Positions 1 through 10,574 of a stretch of 64,000 bases of DNA are shown piece after piece (position 1 is the first letter of the stretch; the number at the start of each line of letters is the position of its first letter). The position numbers and the translations under genes are program-made. The stretch comes from Diphasiastrum complanatum (taxonomy: Eukaryota; Streptophyta; Lycopodiopsida; Lycopodiales; Lycopodiaceae). The notes below the pieces were generated by a model that ran no database searches, had not been told where the DNA came from, and worked only from the letters and a program-made list of their open reading frames with translations. The stretch lies in NCBI GenBank assembly GCA_029204225.1, contig CM055102.1:32048607-32112606 (forward strand), in the 5' to 3' direction.

Positions 1-2066
1 TTCTTCAAAAATAAGATTTCATATGGTGACTTCCCTCCTAGAGCTATATGTGGGAGCCTATTGCAAAGATAATTTGCACAATTAATGGCTTTTCCCCAAA
101 AATCTTTGGGCATAGATGCCTCAATTCTCATAGATTTTGCACATTCACATAGAGATCTATTCTTCCTCTCAGCCACTCCATTTTGAGATGGAGAGTAGGC
201 ACAAGAAAACTTTCTTTTAATGCCTTCAAGCTCACAAAAATCTTGAAATTTATTGGAGATATATCCACCACCTCCATCACTTCTAAGAGCTTAAATCTTG
301 AATGAGAATTGCTTCTCTACATAAGCTTTGAAAATAAGGAAATGATCAACCACCATAGATTTAGAAGCAAGAAGATATATCCAAGTGAATCTTGTGTAAT
401 CATCAATGAAAGTAACAAAACAAGTGGCTCCTCCCTTGCTTGTAGTTGATGAGAAATGCACATCCGAGTGGATTAACTCCAAAGGATGCTTGATTTTGAT
501 AGAAGATCTTGTAAATGGCTTTTTGTGAGATTTAACAATAGCACAAGCCTCACAAGGCTTGATCTTCTTGGAGAGTGACTTTGGCAAGCCAATAGCTTTG
601 GCTTCTTTGATCATAGAGAGCATGGGTTTGTAGTTGGGATGTCCCAACCTCCTATGCCATAATTCCTCCATAGAGAGCTTGTTCACAAGAGCAACATTAC
701 AAGCATTCACATACTCATTTGGATCTAGTTTATAGATGCCACCAAATCTAGATCCTAATGCAAGTATCTCATCATTCTTCTTGATAGTGCAAGTATCAAC
801 ATTGAATTTTACATCAAGGCCATTATCAAGCAATTGGCCAACACTAATAAGATTCTTGGTAAGCTTAGGTACATGAAGAACTTTAGAGAGAGAAAGAACT
901 TTAGAGGATGCAAGCTTCAAGGGAATGTTCCCTATGCCTTCAATAGGACATTCAAAATCATTTGCAGTGTATATTGATTTCTTCACTCCATCATAAGGTG
1001 CAATAGAAGAGAAAGAGTCCTTGGAGCTACACATATGTGAAGAGGCTCCACTATCAATATACCATAGGCCGTCCTTCTTGAAAGGAGAAGATGAGAAACT
1101 AGAGACCATAAGAGATCCCTCTCCATCACTTGCAATAGTGTCTTCCTTCTCATTGGTAATGTTGGCTTGCTTGAGTTGATTCTTCTTCTTGAAGCAATTG
1201 GTGGCATAATGACCTTTCTTGCCACAATAAAAGCACTTGATCTTCTTCTTCTTGAGCTTGGATGATGAAGCATTAGAGGAATCATCTTCCTCCTCATCTT
1301 TGTCTTTGGATTTGACTTTGTCCTTGCTTGAGGATTGTTGATGTTGGTTCTTGCTCCTCCATTTGTGCCTATCCTTGGCAAAGAGAGCTTTGCCATCATT
1401 ATGAGTGAGAGAAAGCTTGTCGATCCTCAAGAGCTTGTACTCTTGTCTTGATTCTTCCAAAATTAGCACACTTTGGAGAGCCTCCAAACTTGGTAGCTCC
1501 TCTTTAATGGCATAGGATTGGACCAGGTTATCAAATTCACTTCTCAAGCCATTGAGAATGACTTGAACTAGCTCATTTTGATTGATGGAATCACCAATAC
1601 AAGCAAGTTCTCTATGAATGTCTTTTACTCTCAAAACATAACTAGATGCACTCTCATCACTCTTTTGGCTACTTTGAAAGATTTGATTCCTAAGAGTGAG
1701 AAGCCTAGAGGTATTCTTAGCCTCATAGATAGTCTTGAGACAATCCCAAGCTTCTTTGGCTGTTGTACAAGTACCTATCTCCCTCAATATCTCATTAGAG
1801 ACATGCATCTTAATGTATTGGAGAGCCATCCTAGCTCTCTTTTTGTATTTTTGAACCTCTTGAAGAACTTGTGGTTCTTCTTCAAGGCCAAGAACTATGT
1901 CCATCACGTCTTGAAGGATCAAGATGGACTCCATCCTCATTTTCCAGATTGAATAATTTGAAGTGGTCAATCTTTCACTTGGTTCCAACAAGGATGAACC
2001 CATTGAAGGCATTTGAATTGAAGAAAACTCAAATGATGAACAATAAATGTTGCTACACACTCTCAA
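1..2066 (-). pseudogene. copia gag-pol, family A copy 1 (nonsense mutation, truncated)
   Basis: The open part (2066 down to 291) encodes a Gag core, a CCHC knuckle (CFYCGKKGHYATNC), an aspartic protease with DSGASSH, the GAG-pre-integrase HHCC zinc site and the first catalytic Asp of integrase (HSDVHF). It ends at FSFKI where the intact copy reads on into KALRSD. At about 293 the base change turns a Lys codon AAA into TAA. Similarity to the intact copy continues below 291 to base 1, so this is one inactivated gene and not two. The likely initiator is the internal Met of MGSSLLEP, matching the Gag start of related copies. In an intact element the polyprotein is cut into capsid, protease, integrase and RT/RNase H inside cytoplasmic particles. 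Confidence 0.93.
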
Positions 2067-2756
2067 TAGGATCCAATAATAGAGTACAATCTATTCCTAT
2101 GAAAGATCTTGCAACTATTTGTGAATTGATTCTCACTAGCTACACAAATCTCTCTAAAACAAGATCTCTTTCACATCAAATGATGGAGTATAGGCAAAGT
2201 TAGGATCAAACACTCTTAACACGTGTGAAATACACTAAGAAACCAAATTTGACTCAAATACAATGATATTGCATGAAACAAAATGGCTAAGATCTCAAAA
2301 CAGTGCCTAGATCACATATAGATGAGGTTGGTAAGCATTCAACTGTGATTTTGGATCAAACAAGAAATCTCTTGACCAAACCAAATGTGTCCACCCAGGT
2401 CTAGGTGCCCTACCTAACCCTTCTCAAAAGCTTATAACTTTTGATTGGCACAACCAAATGGAATGAAACTGATTGCAACAGAAACTAGATAAAAATAGCT
2501 TCAAAACAAGCTATCAAGCAAGATAAATGGATCAAACATGAGAGAGAACTTTCAAACTAAAATTGGATGTTCCTCACACGTGTCTGAGCACTTGATTCCG
2601 TACAGTAGCAGGTCAGACCCAATCAATGTCCTTTTGATCTCTTTTGATCCAAGATTGAACAAGATAGCTAGGAAAATGGGCCTTGACAATTTCTAGCTCA
2701 AGATTGATGAAATTTTTTTCACTTAGATGGATCAAAATTCATGGTAACCTTAGGTA

Positions 2757-2769
2757 GGCTCTGATACCA
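2757..2769 (-). other. primer-binding site, initiator tRNA-Met type
   Basis: The minus strand reads TGGTATCAGAGCC directly after the LTR end. This is complementary to the 3' end of plant initiator tRNA-Met, the usual copia primer. It fixes element orientation and the LTR boundary. Confidence 0.93.
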
Positions 2770-4174
2770 TGTTGAATTTCACACGTGTGGATTGTCCACT
2801 ACATGTACTTGTGATCTCCTAAGGTGTGTAGATGCACCAAGATCAAGACTAGATTGAGATTCAAGATCTATCTTTGATTCTGTGGCAAAAACACACTACT
2901 ACATGCATTCAATCACTTCCAACTCTCACCCACACGTGTGGGAAGTATTCAAAAAATAATCTAAGTAAAAATAAGCTGCTCTCCTCGGGTAGAGAGAGAA
3001 AAACCACCTTGACCTCTCGGGTAGAGAGAGAAAGCTAGAAACTCAATAACTCACAAAATCCATGAAATCACCAAATCAATTAGATCCAAAATGAGGAGTA
3101 CAATGATACTAGTAGATCCACGAGATACCACTATGCTTAACTATGATTGGACCATACTTTGTCCCCTCTTGATCCTATTGGACCATTGATCCATGCACCT
3201 CTTAATTCTATTGGACTATATTCAAGCACACCTCAATTTCCTATTGGACCTCACAAGGTTCCACCTATAAATCCTTTGGACCTCTTGGAATTCATCAAAC
3301 AAAAACTTTACACTTGTCTACACTCTAATTGGCACGTGTTTGGCTCAATAGTGGCATTACAAGTGGAAATGCATAATTTGCCATCTATGCCAAATTTATT
3401 CCTATCTGTTAAAAATTCACAATTCTAGCTTGACTAGTTTTGGTCATATGACTTGTAAATAGTTAGATGGTCATGATGTGGCTTGTCACACGTGCCAAAT
3501 AGCATAGGATTCCATTCATAAGGATGTTCTCAAGTAGACCTAAGTGTTAGAACCTTTGGAATGAGTCCAAATTATGCTTAGATACAAGGGAGAAAAAATA
3601 GGAGCTATTTTTGGTAATTTTTGCATTGTTGAGGGATCTCCAAGATTCCAACCCTAACTTGGTAGGGATGAAAGATCCACCAAAATTAGCATTAGGGATA
3701 GGTTTAGGGCTACTCATACCTGCCCAAAACCGTGATGGATCATGTATATATAGGTGATGATATCTCACCAAAATCAATCAAGCAATTTCATGTTTTTTCT
3801 CTCATAATGGTGCAATTGCTCTCTATGTTCATAATTGTTTGAGTACTTGTGATTACTAATGATTATAGGATTGAATGTAGGTCTGGTGTACAGTACTCAG
3901 ACTGTGGGAGGCCGTACTTTCACACGTGTGAAGCCTTCTTCAAGGATTTGGGCCATTTAGTGAGGTTCAAGCATAGATTTTTGATGGATTTTGATGGTTC
4001 AACTTGTGCTAATCTTATGAAATCATAATCTATTGTTTCCCTCATCATTTCAAGTGTTTTAGGATCCTTATTTGCTATAATTTTTACACTATCAACATCC
4101 TTCACCTAGATGCTTGATGTAAAAAACATAAGACTCCTATATCTAACATAGATAATCTTTTTCAATTCTTCACA
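2770..4174 (-). repeat. 5' LTR of family A copy 1, interrupted by a solo LTR
   Basis: Starts TGTTGAATTTCACACG after the PBS and ends CAATTCTTCACA, the same ends as the 737-bp LTRs of the intact copy. Removing the 683-bp insert and one 5-bp duplication leaves about 717 bp; the shortfall is mostly an 18-bp deletion near 3345. It keeps the family-A layout: two CACACGTGTG palindromes, two CTCTCGGGTAGAGAG-like motifs (2981 and 3014) and the spaced CCAAT boxes (ATTGG at 3146, 3177, 3210, 3243). Confidence 0.92.
3407..4089 (+). repeat. solo LTR (683 bp) of a different copia-like family
   Basis: It begins TGTTAAAAATT and ends AATTTTTACA, giving TG...CA ends with an imperfect terminal inverted repeat. 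It is flanked by a perfect 5-bp duplication CTATC (3402-3406 and 4090-4094). Removing insert and one CTATC restores the family-A LTR sequence exactly at this place. A TATA-like run (TATATATAGG near 3750) suggests plus orientation. No internal coding sequence is present, so this is most simply a solo LTR left by LTR-LTR recombination. It carries the palindrome TTCACACGTGTGAA at 3919-3932. Confidence 0.88.
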
Positions 4175-5257
4175 TTCACATCTTTGCGTTCATGTATGAC
4201 TTTGCATCTATTATGTATGGGAATGTGGAAAAATCGCAAATTTTGTTCTCTAGGATCCCAAAAGAAAACAATCGAAGAAAACAACTAACATGTTACTCCT
4301 TTGCTAGTAATGCCAATCTCTTTATGTGAGATAATACGCATGAAACATGTTCAAAGGCTAGCTTTTTTAGCCATCTCTTCACCCCCTAAAGCAAATGACA
4401 AAAAATCACGACTGATACAAATCGACCAATTTTTTGTTTAATGGCAAAATTTGATTAAAATTCTCCTTTCTCCTGCATATATCATAGGACTTCTAGACCT
4501 GGTGCTAATTTGTGCTCTAAGAAACCAACTTAAAATGACATGCATCAAATGTAGAAGAGGTATGCACATTGATTCAATGATGGTTCTATATGAATTGAAT
4601 TAGATTTTGTAAAAGAATCCTAAAATTTTTATTGGATTTTTTTCCGTCTAAATCTGATATTGTGTGTCTTGATCAATTGATTATGATTTGAAATTGATTA
4701 CATTTTGAGAAAATATTGATGATTAGTACTAGAATTCTTGTTTATTAACGCTCTTTTGTTTATTCCATCCAATGTTGCAATGGGGATCGTTATCCATTGC
4801 AAAATCATTTCGGAACATCAACGATCTGCGACTCGGATTGCATTTTGTTTTTGTGGAATGTCCTTCCAATTTTAAGTGATTCAATAGATTTTAGGGCGCA
4901 ATGTACTTCCAATATTAAGTGACTCAATGTACTTCCAATCTTAAGCGATTCAATAGACTTTATGGCTCTTTGGCAATCTAAGTTATCTAGTTGATATTCA
5001 AGCTATTTTCATATTGGACAATAGAAGGCAAATTGGCATTGAATTTGGCGATCCTTTGCTCATCATCTTTCGAGTTCTCCTCCACGTCGTCTTATGAGCT
5101 TGGGAATTCTATGTTCATGTGCATGAGAGCTCTGTCTTGCTCTAGCTCGAGGCCCAATCCTATGAATAGCATCAAAAGTACTACCATTCTTAAGTGATTC
5201 AATGCAAATTTTATGGCTACATGTTGATTTCACTAATGTTCATGCTATCATATTCAT
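4175..5257. other. unassigned interval with a degenerate short repeat
   Basis: AT-rich DNA between family-A elements with no convincing gene. Four diverged copies of a motif like TACTTCCAATCTTAAGTG followed by a CAATAGACTTTATGG-like tail lie near 4861, 4904, 4930 and 5189. The short ORFs here show no domain or codon pattern that I trust. Confidence 0.5.
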
Positions 5258-5775
5258 TGTGAAGTTTTCACACGTGTGAGGACACCTCAAAGTGTGTAAA
5301 TGATCTCCTAAGCATGTATGTGATTGCACAAAGATCTTGCACTTGATTGATTTCATAATCTATCTTGAAAATTCTAAGGCAAGAGCACAAAGAACATGCA
5401 TAAATCATTTACCGTCATACATTCACATGTAAAGGCATCTTATGATGAAAAAAACTAAGTAAGAATATGGCTTTCTCTCGGGTAGAGAGAGAATACACGC
5501 GTGAGCTCTCGGGTAGAGAGAGAAAGCAACAAAAATGTGATGTATAGAATCTCACAATCTCTCCAAAAAACTAAGTGTAGAATCACTCTCTCCCTCTCTC
5601 AAGTAAAAATCCGAGGCCAAAGAGGTGTAGTCAACATTATTTTGATTGGACCCCTTACATATCTCTTGATTTGATTGGTCCACTGACATAAGTACCCTTG
5701 AATATGATTGGACCAATTTCATGGAACTTTCACTTTTGATTGGTCACATGACTTCATGACAACACATAGGAAAGC
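5258..5775 (-). repeat. old family-A-like LTR, left part (split by the young copia)
   Basis: Starts near 5258-5260 with TGAAGTTTTCACACGTG. It holds diverged versions of family-A LTR landmarks: CACACGTGTG at 5269-5278, two CTCTCGGGTAGAGAGAG motifs (5475 and 5506) and ATTGG at 5645, 5675, 5707 and 5739. The sequence stops at AAAGC, the duplicated target of the young element, and resumes at 12013. Without the insert the LTR is about 770 bp. Confidence 0.85.
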
Positions 5776-6512
5776 TGTTGAATTTCACACGTGTGGACTG
5801 TCCACTACATGTACTTGTGATCTCCTAAGGTGTGTAGATGCACCAAGATCAAGACTAGATTGAGATTCAAGATCAATCTTGAATCCTATGGCAAAAACAC
5901 ACTACTACATGCATTCAATCACTTCCAACTCTCACTCACACGTGTGGGAAGTATTCAAAAAATAATCTAAGTAAAAACAAGCTGCTCTCCTTGGGTAGAG
6001 AGAGAAAATACATCAAGAGCTCTCGGGTAGAGAGAGAAAGCTAGAAATCCAATAACTCACAAAATCCATGAAATCACCAAATCAATTAATTTCAAAATGA
6101 GGAGTACAATGATACTAGTAGGTCCACGAGCTACCACTATGCTTAACTATGATTGGACCACATTTTGTCACCTCTTGATCCTATTGGATCATTGATCTAT
6201 GCACCTCTTAATTCTATTGGACTATATTCAAGCACACCTCAATTTCCTATTGGACCTCACAAGGTTCCACCTCTATATCCTATTGGACCTCTTGGAATTC
6301 ATCAAACAAAAACTTTACACTTGTCTACACTCTAATTAGCAAGTGTTTAGCCTCTTACTCTATTTTGGCTCAATAGTGGCATTACAAGTGGAAATGCATA
6401 ATTTGCCATCTATGCCAAATTTATTCCTATCAACATCCTACACCTAGATGCTTGATGTAAAAAACATAAGACCCCTATATCTAACATAGATAATCTTTTT
6501 CAATTCTTCACA
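5776..6512 (-). repeat. 3' LTR of family A copy 2
   Basis: 737 bp, TGTTGAATTT...CTTCACA on the plus strand. Contains CACACGTGTG at 5786-5795 and 5937-5946, the paired hairpin motif near 5988 and 6020, and five ATTGG (CCAAT on the transcribed strand) at 6152, 6183, 6216, 6249 and 6282, spaced 31, 33, 33 and 33 bp. These probably lie in U3, the promoter part. Confidence 0.95.
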
Positions 6513-6520
6513 CTCCTCCT
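6513..6520 (-). other. polypurine tract of family A copy 2
   Basis: The minus strand reads AGGAGGAG immediately before the 3' LTR. This is the expected place and composition for the plus-strand DNA primer. Confidence 0.85.
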
Positions 6521-6530
6521 AAAAAATTAT

Positions 6531-9500
6531 CTATGAAGATTTGAGCATTGATCTTGATATAACTCCAAGATTAGATCTATGCTTGATGAAAGCACTTTTG
6601 CTCAAAGGCTTGGTGAGTAGATCGGCAATACAAGAGGACGAGTTGACATGCTCCAAATAGATTTCTCCTCCAATAAGCTTTTCTCTCACAAAATGGTGTG
6701 CCACTTCTATGTGCTTGCTTCTTGCATGAAATATGGGATTATTGGCAAGAGCTTGGGCCGAGATGTTATCACACTTGATCATTGGTAGATCATCCTCCTT
6801 GATGCACTTTAGTTCCATTAATAACCTCTTGATCCAAAGCACTTCTTTGGTAGTTGTAGTGAGTGCTTTGTACTCGGCCTCACATGAAGAGAGAGATATA
6901 GTATCTTGCTTTTTGGAAAGCCAAGATATTAGATTGCCTCCAAGAAAGATAGTGTATGCACTAATAGACTTTCGATCCATTTTGTCACTTGCAAAGTCCG
7001 AATCCGAGTAGCCAATAATGGATAGATCTTCACTTTTATAGAGTAGACCATAATCACAAGATGAAGATACATATCTTAAAATCCTCTTGGCCATCTTCCA
7101 ATGATGGATCTTAGGTTCTTGCATAAATTGACTCAATTTGTGCACACAAAAACTAAGATCGGGCCTAGTAATGGTAAGCCAAATCAAGGAGCCTACAAGA
7201 CTCCTAAAAAGTGTGATGTCCTCAAAGGATATTTCATCACCTTTATTAGGATCTTTTACAATTTGCTCCATTGGAGTATCTATGCTCTTAGAATTTTCCA
7301 TATGGAATTTTTTCAACATAGAGTGAGCATATCTAGATTGGCATATAAAGACATGATTTTCATAAAAATCAATTTCTAGGCCTAGGATGTAATGTATCTC
7401 TCCTAGATCTTGCATTTTAAACTCACATCCAAGTGCTAGCTTGGTTTCATCAACTAGCTTGATACAACTTCCACAAAGAATAATGTCATCAACATAAATT
7501 AGAAGAATGACAATATTGCTATCAACAAACTTTAGATACATGGAAGGATCATAGTCACTAAGAGTAAATCCTAGTGACATAAGGAAAGAGTTAAGTCTTG
7601 AATACCATGATCTTGGTGCTTGCTTGAGTCCATAAAGACTTTTGAAGAGCAAGCACACTTTGGACTCATCCTTGATGAATCCTTGAGGTTGTTCCATATA
7701 GATCTCCTCCTCAAGATAACCATTTAGAAAAGCATTGGATACATCTAATTGGAACACCTTCCACTTGAAAAAACAAGCAAGAGAAATAAGAATTCTTATT
7801 GTCACCATCTTTGCAACGGGTGCAAAGGTTTCCTCATAATCAAGACCATGGATTTGAGCAAATCCTTTGGCACATAATCTTGCTTTATGCTTGTTAATGG
7901 TGCCATCATGATTGAACTTGATCCGAAATACCCACTTGCAACCAATCACATGCTTGTTGGAAGGAGGATCCACAAGTTCCCAAGTATTGTTGGTGATCAA
8001 TGCATCATACTCTTGCTTCATGGCATCATACCACTCCTTGGTATTAAGTGCCTCTTGTACATTCTTTGGCTCTTCATGAGAGACATAAAAAACATAATTA
8101 GTGGAATCAAGATCCACTTGTTTGCCTTTGTCAACATATGAGAGCCTCTTAGGCTCGGATCTATCTCTCATGGATCTTCTTGGTGAAAAAATCCGAGGAG
8201 AGTCTTCTTCAAATCTCGACCCCATCACATCATGATTGTCTTCAAAATCAATAATTGATGATGCATCCATAGATTTCTTGATCTCGGCCTCTTCAAATGA
8301 TGAGTGTTGATCTTCATGAAAGACAACATCTCTACTTTCAATAACTTGAGAAGTAGAGAGTATAAAGACTCTATAGGCCTTCTTGGTGGATGAGTATCCA
8401 ACCATGATCCCTTTGCATGCACTAGGATCTTCCTTCTTCCTTGTTTCCAAGGGCATATGGACAAAGCATAAGCATCCAAAAATTCTAAGGTGATCAACCT
8501 TAGGCTTCTTCAAAAATAAGATTTCATATGGTGACTTTCCTCCAAGAGCTATATGTGGGAGCCTATTGCAAAGATAATTTGCACAATTAATGGCTTCTCC
8601 CCAAAAATCTTTGGGCAAAGATGCCTCAATTCTCATAGATTTTGCACATTCACATAGAGATCTATTCTTTCTCTCGGCCACTCCATTTTGAGATGGAGAG
8701 TAGGCACAAGAAAACTCTCTTTTAATGCCTTCAAGCTCACAAAAGTCTTGAAATTTATTGGAGATATATTCACCACCTCCATCACTTCTAAGAGCTTTAA
8801 TCTTGAATGAGAATTGCTTCTCTACATAAGCTTTGAAAATAAGGAAATGATCAAACACCATAGATTTTGAAGCAAGAAGATATATCCAAGTGAATCTTGT
8901 GTAATCATCAATGAAAGTAACAAAACAAGTGGCTCCTCCCTTGCTTGTAGTTGATGAGAAATGCACATCCGAGTGGATTAACTCCAAAGGATGCTTGCTT
9001 TTGATAGAAGATCTTGTAAATGGCTTTTTGTGAGATTTAGCAATAGCACAAGCCTCACAAGGCTTGATCTTCTTGGAGAATGACTTTGGCAAGCCAATAG
9101 CTTTGGATTCTTTGATCATAGAGAGCATGGATTTGTAGTTGGGATGTCCCAACCTCCTATGCCATAATTCCTCCATAGAGAGCTTGTTCACAAGAGCAAC
9201 ATTACAAGCATTCACATACTCATTTGGATCTAGTTTATAGATGCCACCAAATCTAGATCCTAATGCAAGTATCTCATCATTCTTCTTGATAGTGCAAGTA
9301 TCAACATTGAATTTTACATCAAGGCCATTATCAAGCAATTGGCCAACACTAATAAGATTCTTGGTAAGCTTAGGTACATAAAGAACTCTAGAGAGAGAAA
9401 GAACTTTAGAGGATGCAAGCTTCAAGGGAATGTTCCCTATGCCTTCAATAGGACATTCAAAATCATTTGCAGTGTATATTGATTTCTTCACTCCATCATA

Positions 9501-10574
9501 AGGTGCAATAGAAGAGAAAGAGTCCTTGGAGCTACACATATGTGAAGAGGCTCCACTATCAATATACCATAGGCCGTCCTTCTTGAAAGGAGTAGATGAG
9601 AAACTAGAGACCATAAGAGATCCCTCTCCATCACTTGCAATAGTGTCTTCCTTCTCATTGGTAATATTGGCTTGCTTGAGTTGATTCTTCTTTTTGAAGC
9701 AATTGGTGGCATAATGACCTTTCTTGCCACAATAAAAGCACTTGATCTTCTTCTTCTTCTTGAGCTTGGATGATGAAGCATTAGAGGAATCATCTTCCTC
9801 CTCATCTTTGTCTTTGGATTTGACTTTGTCCTTGCTTGAGGATTGTTGATGTTGGTTCTTGCTCCTCTCTTTGTGCTTATCCTTGGCAAAAAGAGCTTTG
9901 CCATCATTATGAGTGAGAGAAAGCTTGTCCATCCTCAAGAGCTTATACTCTTGTCTTGATTCTTCTGAAATTAGCACACTTTGGAGAGCCTCCAAACTTG
10001 GTAGCTCCTCCTTAATGGCATAGGATTGGACAAGATTATCAAATTCACTTCTCAAGCCATTGAGAATGACTTGAACTAGCTCATTTTGATTGATGGAATC
10101 ACCAATACAAGCAAGCTCTCTATGAATATCTTTTACTCTCAAAACATAACTAGATGCACTCTCATCACTCTTTTGGCTACTTTGAAAGATTTGATTCCTA
10201 AGAGTGAGAAGCCTAGAGGTATTCTTAGCCTCATAGATAGTCTTGAGACAATCCCAAGCTTCTTTGGCTGCTGTACAAGTACCTATCTCCCTCAATATCT
10301 CATTAGAGACATTCATCTTAATGTAGTGGAGAGCCATCCTAGCTCTCTTTTTGTATTTTTGAACCTCTTGAAGAACTTGTGGTTCTTCTTCAAGGCCAAG
10401 AACTATGTCCATCACGTCTTGAAGGATCAAGATGGACTCCATCCTCATTTTCCAAATTGAATAATTTGAAGTGGTCAATCTTTCACTTGGTTCCAACAAG
10501 GATGAACCCATTGAAGACATTTGAAGTGAAGAAAACTCAGATGATGAACAATAAATGTTGTTACACACTTTCAA
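6531..10574 (-). CDS. intact copia Gag-Pol polyprotein (family A)
   Basis: A single open frame of 1347 codons. Visible parts in order: UBN2-type Gag (about 30-230); Lys/Asp/Ser-rich linker; CCHC knuckle C279-C282-H287-C292; protease DSGA at 339-342; HHCC zinc site H472/H476/C506/C509; integrase core D536, D598, E634 (a D-D-35-E spacing); GYSST module near 727; RT with YVDD at 1027-1030; RNase H with acidic residues near 1191, 1232 and 1269. All key residues are present. The first Met opens an odd Cys-rich lead, so translation more likely starts at Met22 (MGSSLLEP, 10511), which aligns with Gag starts of related copies. No frameshift separates gag and pol, as is usual for plant copia. The product self-cleaves, packages RNA, copies it to DNA and integrates it. 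Confidence 0.96.
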   Translation of the reverse strand: MKVCNNIYCSSSEFSSLQMSSMGSSLLEPSERLTTSNYSIWKMRMESILILQDVMDIVLGLEEEPQVLQEVQKYKKRARMALHYIKMNVSNEILREIGTCTAAKEAWDCLKTIYEAKNTSRLLTLRNQIFQSSQKSDESASSYVLRVKDIHRELACIGDSINQNELVQVILNGLRSEFDNLVQSYAIKEELPSLEALQSVLISEESRQEYKLLRMDKLSLTHNDGKALFAKDKHKERSKNQHQQSSSKDKVKSKDKDEEEDDSSNASSSKLKKKKKIKCFYCGKKGHYATNCFKKKNQLKQANITNEKEDTIASDGEGSLMVSSFSSTPFKKDGLWYIDSGASSHMCSSKDSFSSIAPYDGVKKSIYTANDFECPIEGIGNIPLKLASSKVLSLSRVLYVPKLTKNLISVGQLLDNGLDVKFNVDTCTIKKNDEILALGSRFGGIYKLDPNEYVNACNVALVNKLSMEELWHRRLGHPNYKSMLSMIKESKAIGLPKSFSKKIKPCEACAIAKSHKKPFTRSSIKSKHPLELIHSDVHFSSTTSKGGATCFVTFIDDYTRFTWIYLLASKSMVFDHFLIFKAYVEKQFSFKIKALRSDGGGEYISNKFQDFCELEGIKREFSCAYSPSQNGVAERKNRSLCECAKSMRIEASLPKDFWGEAINCANYLCNRLPHIALGGKSPYEILFLKKPKVDHLRIFGCLCFVHMPLETRKKEDPSACKGIMVGYSSTKKAYRVFILSTSQVIESRDVVFHEDQHSSFEEAEIKKSMDASSIIDFEDNHDVMGSRFEEDSPRIFSPRRSMRDRSEPKRLSYVDKGKQVDLDSTNYVFYVSHEEPKNVQEALNTKEWYDAMKQEYDALITNNTWELVDPPSNKHVIGCKWVFRIKFNHDGTINKHKARLCAKGFAQIHGLDYEETFAPVAKMVTIRILISLACFFKWKVFQLDVSNAFLNGYLEEEIYMEQPQGFIKDESKVCLLFKSLYGLKQAPRSWYSRLNSFLMSLGFTLSDYDPSMYLKFVDSNIVILLIYVDDIILCGSCIKLVDETKLALGCEFKMQDLGEIHYILGLEIDFYENHVFICQSRYAHSMLKKFHMENSKSIDTPMEQIVKDPNKGDEISFEDITLFRSLVGSLIWLTITRPDLSFCVHKLSQFMQEPKIHHWKMAKRILRYVSSSCDYGLLYKSEDLSIIGYSDSDFASDKMDRKSISAYTIFLGGNLISWLSKKQDTISLSSCEAEYKALTTTTKEVLWIKRLLMELKCIKEDDLPMIKCDNISAQALANNPIFHARSKHIEVAHHFVREKLIGGEIYLEHVNSSSCIADLLTKPLSKSAFIKHRSNLGVISRSMLKSS

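Larger units (their letters stand above)
1..4174 (-). mobile_element. Ty1/copia LTR retrotransposon, family A copy 1 (partial, cut by window edge)
   Basis: Minus-strand copia element whose 5' end (right side) is complete: gag-pol, an approximately 700-bp leader, primer-binding site 2757-2769, then 5' LTR. The window starts inside pol just after the integrase core, so RT, RNase H and the 3' LTR lie outside. It is closely similar to the complete copy at 5776-12012 along its whole length. It is disabled by a nonsense codon in pol, and its LTR is interrupted by a solo LTR of another family at 3407-4089. The target duplication cannot be tested because the other end is missing; the five bases after the LTR are TTCAC. 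Confidence 0.93.

Noticed and set aside
983-1399. Arg/Ser-rich 138-codon ORF overlapping copia gag-protease on the same strand (also 9488-9907)
   Set aside because: It is an alternative frame of gag-pol. Its conservation between the two copies simply follows the overlapping real gene.
1578-2203. Plus-strand ORFs opposite gag (also 10086-10591)
   Set aside because: Antisense shadows of the gag coding sequence, with no start context or independent motif.
2757-2769. tRNA gene or fragment at the TGGTATCAGAGCC sites
   Set aside because: Only the 3'-end complement is present, always at an LTR edge; these are primer-binding sites.
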